A stretch of DNA of 64,000 nucleotides, from the NCBI GenBank assembly GCA_021442155.1, contig CM038220.1:77983817-78047816 (forward strand), written 5' to 3'. The notes beneath the pieces were generated by a model. It made no database searches. It was given only the letters and a program-made list of their open reading frames with translations, and was not told the DNA's origin. This document shows, in pieces, positions 11,814-22,199 of the stretch (positions are counted from its first letter, which is position 1; every line of letters starts with the position of its first letter). The DNA comes from Cymbidium sinense (lineage: Eukaryota; Streptophyta; Magnoliopsida; Asparagales; Orchidaceae). The position numbers and the translations under genes are program-made.

Positions 11814-14190
11814 ATGTATGGGAAAAGGATAACTTTGAGATGCAGGCCTACCACTGTAAGAACTGTGTTCGATAATATTGCAGCACACTTTACTAATGAA
11901 GCCACTGACATTTTAAAGAGGCTTCATCTGCATCAATTCATTAGACTCACTAATTAAGCAACACTCACCGCCATTACATCCTCAGTATTGGGACATAGAA
12001 ATGCAAGCTTTCTTGTTGGGTGGGCAGTGCATTCCTTTCACCCCCTGATGAAGTTGCAGTGATGATAGGGATGTCAAACAGAGGGGAGAAGATCTTATGG
12101 CAGAAATTCCCACTATCGTAGTTCAATTCATCGGACTATAAGAATCAACTTGAGCATTCGGATGGCTCATTGCCTGTAGCACAGTTTGTGTAGTTGTATA
12201 TATATTTCACCGTCATTTTTTTATATATCACAACTATAGGCATCGAATTGATTGCCTACGATAACATAGATAGATTTGTTGAATACAAGCGAGGCCATTT
12301 GGACTTTCTTTCCCAATTTGATGCTATTACATCAAAGATTGAACAAGTGGCTACATGAGTGGCTTTATCACTCTTCTGATGGTATGTTCTATATCTCTAG
12401 GAATGTGTAATTTAATGCGTTGAAGTTAACTGTTTTAAATATTCATTGTAGATAGGTTGAGCACAAAGCATCATAAGCTGTCATTTCCATCCGCAGCCTA
12501 TGCAATGGGCAAAAATAAAGTTTCCAAATAATGCTTTCACTGGTTTGGGAGGACACCAGGTGACATATAATAATATCACTTAGTTCATATAAGAATGTCT
12601 TTATTTATGTTGTATGTCTTCACATTTTCTTATCGGTTTAACACATGTCTGTCTTTCATTCGAGGACATATTAGAAGAGGAGACCTGACTCATTGAATCA
12701 GTGTCCCCTGGCTAATAATCTACACATGTTGAGCCCGATAGAAGTCCCATTTTAAGTCCAATGAGTTCAGCCCCCACTGACTCTCCATGTGTCTCTCCTC
12801 GATATTCTCCCATCCAGGTGTATCTCCTCGCTACTACCCCACAACAGTTTTACAAAGGAGAGGATACTGGTGTTCGAGAACTTAAAAGATACAAGATCGC
12901 CTTTTATGCAATAATGAGAGAGGATGGATGAGCTTGAGGGGTTCGCTGAGGAAGTTCTTGCCATGCACGGGGTCCCACCACCCCAGGTGAGGGGAGGTTC
13001 TGTGGGGGTCACTGTGGGAAACTCTTGAGGAGGCTACCATAGGAGCTTCCCCTGTGGAGGGTACCCCTGAGGAGGCTACCACTTGGAAAGCCCCTAAGGA
13101 GGCTACCGTAGAGGAAGCTCTTGTGGAGGCTACCATAGGAGCTTCCATTGTGGAGTTGGATACTTCTAACGGGGAAGCCCATGTGGAGTTCACCGTAGGT
13201 GAAGTTCTTGTGGAGGCTGCCACTACACATGAGATGCTCAAACCAGGCAAAGATGGCGTGTGAAAGCTCGTGATAAGAAAGAGGAAAGCTCTTCCCCTTC
13301 ACACACACTTGGGAACTCAGCAAGAATAAGTGATGTGGTGGCCTCCACTCAAGATGAGCACGCCAGAGGTATTAAGTTACTTTCTTTTAAATTTGAGATA
13401 ATAAAATAGATTTTACTAAATTTTTTATAGGTTCAGTAAAGATGAGCCAAGAAGGTCGACACCATGACTATTATCGTTGTGGTAGAGGAGCATCAGTCGG
13501 AGGTATGAATCATCTCAGTAGATCGATCGTTAATTCATAGTGAATCTAGCTCTTCATCACTAACTTTCGTTGTTAGTAATTTCGTTGCAGCCATCAGAGG
13601 CACATCATTTTGTTGAGTTCTCATCCAGAGATGTTTTGCCTAAGCCGATGCTCCATCTTATTGACACGTCATGCTCCCGATTCGGAGTAAGTCAATCTTC
13701 AATCGCCTCCTTCATACATAAAATAACCTATTCGCTTAATTAAGATCACTTTAAAATATTTATCACTTGCGGGTGATACGATTCGGTGGAATATCATTAT
13801 TGCACGAGGCGTGATCGATGAGTTCGCGATCAATATCTCTCAGATGCACACATTGATGCCTTCGCCTTCTTACTGCCCGAGAAGTATTCGCTCGTCCCGG
13901 CTGTATGTCCCCTATTTGTACATTTCATGCTTGCATTGGGTATACCCAATGAATGTTGGGTATTACGATTCAATTCTTGTTTGTTTAGATAAAAGCTAGA
14001 ATCTATAATCGCTCTTCTTTTCTTGCAGAGTTATGCCGTGCGCCTAAAGACAAAGCAAAAATGTTCATCCAAAGATGTCACTACGACGGTGTGAGGGTCG
14101 AGTTAATCTTACTGCCAGTTATAGATAATCAACACTGGACACTCCTGGTTGGGCATATTAAGTTGGTTATCAGACTCTCTACTCTGAGAG
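11814..14190 (+). pseudogene. Decayed transposon gene: PMD/DUF1985-like N-terminus plus Ulp1-type (C48) peptidase
   Basis: The reading frame starts MYGKRITLRC at 11,814 and is soon broken by a stop (after FIRLTN). It continues in other frames with HSFHPPDEVAVMIGM and LIAYDNIDRFVEYKRG. Such segments precede the peptidase in Ulp1-carrying plant transposons. A low-complexity middle (about 12,930-13,260) encodes repeated E-A-T/V-rich words. The C-terminal part begins DAHIDAFAFLLPEKYSLVP, then after an intron-like gap reaches LLPVIDNQHWTLLVGHIK. Its His-Trp pair (14,133-14,138) is the catalytic histidine position of C48 enzymes. The gene ends abruptly in arm repeats at about 14,165-14,190, before the Asp and Cys motifs. 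The peptidase family call is good. The name of the N-terminal domain is less sure. Confidence 0.7.
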
Positions 14191-14530
14191 TCTGAGCATT
14201 TTGGTCATTTTTTTCCTATTTCTTTGACCTATTTGGAGGAAATATGTTCATTACAATCCATCTGGAATAATTTGGAGGCTGTTTAGTTGGTTCTTTTATT
14301 TTGCATCTGTACTCTCTATACTCTCTTAAGAGTATAGATGATTTTGTGGACATATTTTTCTAATTTTTTTGGCCTGATTGTTTAGATTATGTTCATTATA
14401 TTCTGATGGAAGTAATTTGGTGGCTGTTTGGATGGTTTCTAGGAGATTTTTATATCTGTACTCTCTGTAATCTCAGTATTTAGCTCATTTCTTTCATTTT
14501 GTTTGGCCTGTTTGGAGGAAATATGTTTAT
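14165..14530 (+). repeat. Internal copies of the left-arm repeat
   Basis: About three units repeat the same words as the left arm: TTTGGAGGCTGTTTAGTTGG, ATTATGTTCATTATATTCTG, and the palindrome-like TACTCTCTTAAGAGTATAGA and ACTCTGAGAGTCTGAG. They sit directly between the truncated Ulp1-type gene and the FAR1-type gene, so they may mark a junction between two original elements. Confidence 0.75.
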
Positions 14531-16919
14531 TTGTGGAGCTATTTTACATGTCACATTTATGTGGGGCTGTCTGAGCAGGTGAATGCGGTCAATGAGCAGT
14601 GCGATGACGAAGTCGTGATGTCTAATGACCCAAATTTGGGGAGACTGGCACCACTTGTCGTAAGCAAAGAGACCTATGCATTGTATAACTACGCACATCA
14701 AACCGCTTGTTTTGGAAGGATCATACTAGTTATTGGTCAAACTCAAGAAATTGAAATCAAAAGATTTTATGTGCAAAAGAAGAAGAAAACCGCTCCTAAA
14801 CTTAGCAAAAATTCTAGAAAACTGATACAAGGATTGCTTGTCCATGATTAGATTCTCTGTTGACTTGGAGGGGAACTGGATGGTTAAACAATATATATAA
14901 AGTCATAATCATTCGTTGGCAAAGCTCACGACCTACTGATCACATGATGCATTAGCGATGAAAAGGTTTTCGTTGAAGATAATGATAGAAAAAGAGCAAG
15001 CATGCATTCATCTATCTAAGTGAGGAAGTTGGTGGCGTAGAGAATATTGGATTCACAAAAAGAGATGCTTTCAGCTTTATTCAGAAAGAGAAAAGATCGA
15101 AGATTGCGAATGGTGACAGAATCCATTAATACATGGGAAAGGCAAGCAACGGACGGATGTTTGCATGGGATGGATGTACATGAGTCGATGATTGCTTAGT
15201 AAGTTTTTTTGGAGCAATGACATGTCTAAGAAAGAATATGACTATTTTGGTAATGTGATAATTTTTGATACAAGTTATCGACTCAATAAATATAATCTTG
15301 TTTGTGCCCCTCTTGTTGGAGTGAATCATCACTGGCAAAATGTGTTATTTGAAGTAGCCTTTTTATCAAAAGAGACGATTAAGTCATTCTCATGGCTATT
15401 CTAGATATTTCTTTTGATGAGTGATGAATCCCACAATAATATTCATCGATCAAGATCGACTATGAGAGCTATCAAAATTGTAATACTGCATACTCATCAT
15501 AGGTTGTGCTAATGACATATTTCGAAGAAAGCTCCTTCCAAGGTTCACTTCTTTAATAGTAATAAGAGGGTACAAGGGCTATTTTATGCATGCATGAGCA
15601 AATGTGACTCAGAGGTTGAGTTTGAAGAAGCTTGGTCTGCCATGCTAGAAGAAGGCAATTTGCATGATCATGCTTGGCTGTATGAGCTTTATAAAATTAG
15701 ATCCAAGTGGTCCACTGCATTCAACAAAGACTCATTCTAGATGGGCATCTTGTCAACGCAACTTAGTGAGTCAATGAACAACGTATATCATGGAATCTCT
15801 AAACCAACAAGTTCACTCACAGATTATTTCTTGGGGTTGGAGAAGGTTATGGAGACTTGACGCCGGAATGAACATGATGAAAACTTCAAGTGTAGCCAGT
15901 CATCGATTGTTTCTGTTATTAAGACCAGTCCAATTCTAAAACAAGCTGCTATGTTGTATACAAGAAAGATTTATACTATGTTTGAGGAAGAATTTTGGCA
16001 TGGAGTTGGAGGTCTATCAGTAACTATATCAGATGATAGCCCCATGGAGTATTTGATGAGAAACTTAGAGAATAAAAATTCATCCAAAACATGGACTGTC
16101 CATTTCAATGGGACTACCCTAGATGTAACTTATACTTGTAAAAAATTTGAAATGATAGGATTACTTTATGCCCATTGTATCAGAGTTCTTAGTCAGGCAG
16201 ATGTAGTGATTCTGGAGTAAGATCTTCTCACGATATTCACTGTGAGCAAAAGAGGGATATTTACATCGACAAGGTGCATATAGAAAATTAAGAGATGTGG
16301 AGGCACAGATGGAAATGCTACTGACATTATTTTCCAAAACCACATTAGTCGATATGCATATCAAATAAGCCGTGGTAAGTGGTAATAATAGAGTCAGGAC
16401 TATATGCTTCAATCCTTAAAACTATGATGTCGACTATAATAGTGGGAATTCTCTTCCAGCTGACAGAGCAAGAAGAAGAAGTCAACCACAACAAATTAGA
16501 AAAGACATCTTAAAGGATCCAATTAAGCAACGTCTAAAGGGTGTTTCTAACGCAAGGCTTAAGGGATGTTGAGAGAGATCCAAGAAAGCCAAGAGTAATT
16601 CTCTATTTGCCTCTTAATTTTTAATATTTAAAATATTACTGCTAATCTTCAAATCATCCTATTTTTATTGATACAGAAACTAAAGTACAAACTGATAGTG
16701 TCACAGAACGTGTTTCGTCACCCATTGCAATACCTTTCTCTATTATGCCGTGAGTGTTTTTCGAGGTACTACGTAATACACATCGATCGAAAAAAATCAT
16801 TAACTGATACGATATTTCTACCTCAGGAATTCAACTCGAGCTCAATAATCAGTCAGTCGGCTGAAGGGTACACTAAGTTGATGATGGAAATTATTACAGG
16901 AAAATATTTCAATGCATGA
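14531..16919 (+). pseudogene. Decayed FAR1/FHY3-type MULE transposase
   Basis: Segments in family order are: ETYALYNYAHQTACFG (FAR1-like N-terminal zinc-binding region, 14,531-14,851) and EEVGGVENIGFTKRDAF (15,003-15,127). Next is the DDE start FWSNDMSKKEYDYFGNVIIF, followed by DTSYRLNKYN (first Asp) and APLVGVNHHWQNVLF (15,192-15,404). TIIFIDQD (second Asp, ~15,435), STQLSESMNN (third acidic residue, ~15,760) and a SWIM-like region YTCKKFEMIGLLYAHC (~16,130) follow. Then come QRLKGVSNARLKG (~16,530) and a possible last exon at 16,675-16,919. Stops and frameshifts separate the pieces (14,851; 15,128; 15,402; about 15,462). The SWIM motif has Tyr in place of two expected cysteines. The product would cut and join DNA at the element's ends, as in Jittery-type MULEs. 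This copy cannot make it. No intact alternative frame exists. Confidence 0.85.
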
Positions 16920-16969
16920 TATCATTTAGTTATGTGTTCTTCGACGTGCAATCATTTCGAATGCTTTAG

Positions 16970-17100
16970 AGTCTCCAAGATGACTTTCTTTTACTTAATA
17001 GCACACCAAACAAATCTAACCCACCTTGGCGTAATTAGGATGACTTTCTTCCGCCTGATGCAATCATTTTTTCATTAGGATGACTTTCTTCAGCATCTTT
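16970..17100. repeat. Three copies of a 13-15-bp direct repeat after the transposase gene
   Basis: GATGACTTTCTT occurs three times, near 16,978, 17,038 and 17,079. The last two are preceded by ATTAG and followed by C. The rest of 17,100-17,480 is AT-rich with nothing recognisable. Confidence 0.6.
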
Positions 17101-17479
17101 ATTCTTAAACGTACTATTAATATAAAATTTATCTATTTATCTTGAAAATGAATTAATTTACTATGATATTTGATGACTAAGATTTACTAATCAATGCACT
17201 ATATATACTCATATTCTATTTAAGTCAATATTTCAAAGCATCTTCAACTTAATGGTTATTGACATAATAATCTCATATTTTAGTTTTTATTTACGGTTTA
17301 TTAATATTGGTCAATTTTTTTGAAGAAACTCAGTATATGTCATAATCAAACATTTGTTCAAATACACTTAGTCTATCTCATATTTGAGTTTATTGTATTG
17401 TTTAGTAATTTCTTTATTCTCTACCATTCTCAGGAGTACAGCTTTACTGATGAATTAATACCAAAAACTTACATCCTCC

Positions 17480-19520
17480 AAACAGCCAAAGAAAGTGAAA
17501 AATGCAAAATGCTCAGACCAGAGAGTACAGAGAGTACAGAGAGTAGAGAGGGTACATAACTTGCTTGAAACTAAGAAGGTCCAAATGGACTTTAATATGG
17601 GTCAATTATTTTCTGCTTGGTTTTTTTCCTCACTACGCTGTTTGTTGCTCTTAAAAGAAGTATGGTTCACCCCTATTAAGGAATTTATAATCCTAATAAA
17701 ATTTCTCATATTTTACCAAATTACAGCTTGATTGATGAGTCTACCTTGCTTTATGAGGATGAGTCGATTTTCATTGCAGTGCATTACATAGTTTGATATA
17801 TACTCTATAAAGTACTCTACATTTTATGAAATAATTTTATCATGCATTACAATTTTGATAAGCTTGTATGTTCCAATCAAAAAAGTTTAGTAGAAGTAAA
17901 AAAAAAAAAATGGTGATGAAGATGATAATCGATGATATTAGTTTAGTAATTATTTATAAATTTATCAATAATATTAATTTAATTCGATGATACTTTCGCT
18001 TATTACATTATTTGAAAAAATTCCTCATCTTAAAATATAGAATTTACACCCTTCAAAAATTTAAATCTCTAAATAAGACGTTGGTTGATCATCGATAGCT
18101 TTATCTATTTTATGCACATGTTTGTAGAAAGTAGGTTTTAAGATGCATGATTTCGACTGGTAGAAAGTAATTTTATGCATTCAAAAAATTATAGTACATT
18201 TTTAAAGATCATAATTTTCTTTATTAAAGAGTTAAGTTTAATAATCGTACCCACTTATATTACGTTCACATACTAAGTAGTTCATATTGCTTCTCTTGCA
18301 TACTTTGATTGAGGCATTCTAATGTCGAAGTATAACGAAATTTTAGATAATGTAAATTTTAACTTTCTTTTTCTTGATCCAATTTAAAATATGATATAAT
18401 TTGAATATCAAAATTAAGCTTATTTTCTCCAAACAAGTAAAGAAATCATCAGAATAATATTATATCAACTACCCATGAGTAGAAGAGTACATAAAAGAGA
18501 GAGTCCAGAGAGTGAGAGCACTGAGAGTACAGTGAGAGCAGACATAGAGAGAGAGTATAGAGAACAGAGTATAGAGAGGGTTCACATGCAAAACTATTCA
18601 GAAAACTCATAAAAAAGTAACCCATAGCATCCAACTTGCTTTAAGGTTATAGTGAACAATTCCTCTCCGTCATGCAAAGCAAAAGTGGAAATGGGCTAAA
18701 ATAAGCAAATAATCTGTACTATGAGGAGAATACAAAGAGTTAAGCTATATAACACCTCAAATATTCATATAGTCAGCCTTCAAACTACCTGCAATGGAAT
18801 AGAGAGTATAAAGAGTACAAGAAGTATAGAGAGTATAAAGAGTATAGAGAGTATAGAGAGTATAGAGGGTATAGAGAGTATAGAGAGGGTTTACATGCAA
18901 AACTGCTCAAAAAACTCATAAAAAAGTAACCCAGAGCATCCAACTTGCTTTAAGATTATAGTGAACAATTCCTCTCCGTCTTGCAAAGCAAAAGTGGAAA
19001 TGGGCTAAAATAAGCAAATAATCTGTACTATGAGGATAATATAAAGAGTTAAGCTATAGAATACCTTAAATATTCTTATAGTCAGCCTTCAAACTACCTA
19101 CAATGAAATAGAGAGTATAAAGAGTGCAAGACGAGCATGAGAGTACAAGAAAAGACAGAGTATAGAGAGTATAGAGTATAGAGAGACATAGAGAGTATAA
19201 AGAGAGTTCACATGCAAAATTGCTCATAAAAAAAGCAACCTAGAGCATCCAACTTTTAAGTGTTTGAAATAAATAAGTAAATAAAGTGAGAGGGTATGTA
19301 GCACAGAAGAGTCCATAGTATAGAGTATGAGAGTATAGAGAGTACATACATAAGCATGATAGTACAGATGAAGTACATCTCAGTAGAGCATCCCAGCTTC
19401 AACCAGATTGCTATAGATGTTCTCTGCTAATCATAATATATCCAAAATTGTCAAGAAAAATTGAAGAAAAATAGATGAAATACTCTGTGTACTCCTAGGA
19501 AAGTATAGAGAGTATAGATG
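17480..19520 (-). repeat. Right-arm repeats: ~315-bp units with a GAGAGTATA-type minisatellite
   Basis: The word ACATGCAAAAYTG/ATTC followed by CTCATAAAAAAG recurs near 18,580, 18,892 and 19,211, a spacing of about 312-319 bases. Between these lie runs of AGAGAGTATA with variants (17,520-17,560; 18,480-18,580; 18,800-18,890; 19,110-19,210; 19,300-19,350; 19,500-19,515). Reverse-complemented, the units share words with the left arm, such as GTTCACTATAATCTTAAAGC and the CTCTCTATACTCTC tract. The part from 17,730 to 18,440 is plain AT-rich spacer. Confidence 0.75.
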
Positions 19521-19639
19521 AAACACACAAAGCATTCCAAAGATCAACCAAATGTTGCGGTATTCTCGCTAATAATAAAAGATCCAAACCAAGGATATTA
19601 GAAAAAATAAAAGAAATACCATAATTATTTCCTACTTAT

Positions 19640-22170
19640 CAAACTTTAAATGTACAATTTTAGCTTGACTTTTTCATTCCCAAACAAAGATAGCGTAAGT
19701 TCGACCAATCTAAAGCAATTCATCTTCTGACCAATCTTGGTGGTCAACCCGTTAAGTGGGAGATTTCTAATTCGCCTCCATTGCAGATAAACATCCAGCC
19801 AACACGTTATCTTGACCGCAACACTCACCATTTCGATTGACCATTTTGTGGGATCGCCACAAAAGATCAAGATCTTCAACAAGTAAGTTGATCAGCAAGA
19901 AGTATAATTAATAAAAAAATAGCGTAAAACCAAATTGAAAACAACTGTCACAATCTTAGGAAGAATGACCTTATGGGTTGGTTTTGATAATAAGTCATAA
20001 AAATACCAAGCCCCTAGCTTAATATGCCCAACCAGGAGTGTCCAAATGATTATATATAATTGAATAAGAGTAGCATTGACACAATAGTGACATCGGATGA
20101 ACATTTTGCTTTTCTTGTAGGCTATATTTCGATAACTCTAGGAAAAGAAGAGAACGCTTTATAAATTATAGTTTCCATCTATACAAACAAGGATTGAATT
20201 ATAATACTGGGGTAACTTACCCAAAGGTAAGCATGAGACAAAGGGGACATACAGACGAGGTACTCTCTACGAAGAAGGGCATGTGTGCATCCGAGAGATA
20301 TCGACCGTCGAACTCATCGACCGCCTCGCATAATAATGATATTCCCACACAAATATTGTATCACCCCAAAGTGAGAAATATTTTAAAGCAAGCTTAATTA
20401 AACGAATAGGTTATTTTATGTATGAAAGAGTTGATTGAAGATTGACTTACTTATCCTTGAATTGGGAGCACGAAGTGTCAATAAGATGGAGCATCGGCTT
20501 AGGCAGAATAGCTCTGGATGAGAAGTCAACAAAATTATGTGCCTCTGTTGGTTACAATGAAATTACTGATGATGAAAGTTAGTGATGAAGAGCTAGATTC
20601 ACTATGAATTAAGGATCGATCTATCGAGATGATGCATACCTGACCGATGCTCCTCCACCACAACGATAGCAGGATTCATCGACCTTTATTTCTCTCAACC
20701 TATAAAAAAATTTAGTGAAATCTATTTCTATTATCTCAAATTTAAAAGAAAGTAACTTAATACACCCGCTTCTCATCTTAAACCACACACTTCTCACAAG
20801 TGTGTAAGGGGAACACTTTCCTTCCTTATCTGAGCCTTCACATCAATTAAAGATTTTAGAGCATCTTCAAAGTGGAGGCCTCCATAATAGCTTCCCCTAT
20901 GGTGGCCTGTGGGCTTCCCCAAGTGTAGCTCCCAAGTCCCAAGTATTCCAAGTGGAAGTATGCCCCCATGTGGTTCTCCTCCTCCCTGGGAAGCTCCTCC
21001 CAGCCTCCCCAAAGCCGCTTCCCCCCGCCTCTCAAGAGGTGACCTCCACAAGAGCTTCCCCACAAGAGGGATGGTAGCCCCAAAGAAAACCTCCTCGAAG
21101 AACCCACAAATCAATCCCATTCTCTTTTATCAATGTTCAAAAGAAGATAATATATCTTTCAAGTCCCTAAAACTTACAAGTATCCTCTCCACCGTGAAAA
21201 GCCTCTGTGGGGTAGTAGCAGGCACACTGATGGGGAGAATATTGAGGAGAGACATATGGAGATTCAGGAACTCAAGGGACTTAGAATGACCGCTATCTGC
21301 TCAATATGTATGTTGGGCGGGGAAAATGATTCAAGGAGCCAGGTCTTCTCTTCTGATATGTCCTCGAATGAAAGACAGACATATATTAAACTGATAAGAA
21401 AATGTGATGACTACAACATAAATTAATATATTCTTATATGAATTAAGTGATATTATTATGTCACCTGGTATCCTCCTAAACTCAGTGAAGACTTCATCTG
21501 AAAACTTTATTTTTGCCCATCGCAGCATATGTGACTTCACAAATGGAGATGCGGCCTCATGATGCTTATGTGCTCAGAGGCCCAGATCTACAATTAATAT
21601 TTATATAAGTTAACTTCAATGCATCAAATAATACATAACCGAAGATATAGAACATACCATAAGAAGAGTGACAAAGCCACTCATGTACACGGGTGTCTTC
21701 TGGGTATGAATCTTTGATGTAATACTATCAAAGGAAACTAGGAAGGCCCAAATGGCCTCGCCCTATTTAGCAAATTTATCTATGTCATTGTAGGCAATCA
21801 ATTCTGAAGCCACCCTATAGTTGTGATATACAAAAAAAAGATTTGACAACGAAAACATATGTACAATCAGACAAAGCGGCCACAGTAACGAGCTATCCGC
21901 ATGCTCAAGTCTTATAGTCCACCGAATGAATCAAGGGGATTTCGCCATAAGACCCTCTCCCTGCTTTGGCATCCCTACATTATCAACTTCATCGGGGGTG
22001 AAAGGAATGCACTACCCACTTAGAAAGAAAGCTTGCTTCTCTATTTCCCAACAAGACAGGATTGACGTAATGGCTATTGAGTCTTGCTGAATTCCATGTA
22101 GTCTAATGAATTGATGTAGATGAAGCCTCTTTAAAATATCAATGAATTCAATATTATCTTTCTCAGATGT
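19640..22170 (-). pseudogene. Second, inverted copy of the Ulp1-type transposon gene (decayed)
   Basis: Read on the minus strand it parallels the copy at 11.8-14.2 kb. It has DILKRLHLHQFIRL (about 22,130), PFTPDEV...GMPKQGE, ASELIAYNDIDKF, and the G/C-rich middle at 20,840-21,100. The peptidase end reads WTLLVGHIKLGAWYFYDLL (about 20,050-19,990), then ILPKI and a GCLSAMEAN-like segment near 19,790. The Tyr-Asp of YFYDLL fits the catalytic Asp, and the later Cys fits the nucleophile region. The codon expected for the catalytic His before Trp reads Ile, so the active site is broken. It extends about 0.3 kb further at its C-terminus than the plus-strand copy but lacks that copy's N-terminal start, being cut near 22,170. 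Confidence 0.65.
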
Positions 22171-22199
22171 GCAGCGATCTTTCTCAGATGTGATAGAAT

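Larger units (their letters stand above)
10240..22190. mobile_element. Foldback-like composite MULE: repeat arms, FAR1-type transposase and two inverted Ulp1-type genes
   Basis: The layout is nearly symmetrical. It runs: ~134-bp repeat array, Ulp1-type gene (+), short repeat array, FAR1/MULE-type transposase (+), inverted and related repeat arrays, Ulp1-type gene (-). The two Ulp1-type genes are homologous along their length but face each other. Repeat units on the two sides share words when one is reverse-complemented (a GTTCAYTATA word followed by AAGCAAGTTGGATG or GGAAGTAATTTGG). Foldback elements with tandem-repeat arms, and MULEs carrying Ulp1-like genes, are both known in plants. Their combination here is read from the sequence. 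The outer ends and target duplication were not found. The right end near 22,190 seems cut where retrotransposon gag sequence begins. It may instead be two nested or tail-to-tail elements. Confidence 0.6.

Noticed and set aside
12767..13323. Minus-strand open frames of 81, 122 and 104 codons
   Set aside because: They are shadows of the repetitive G/C-richer middle part of the plus-strand Ulp1-type gene.
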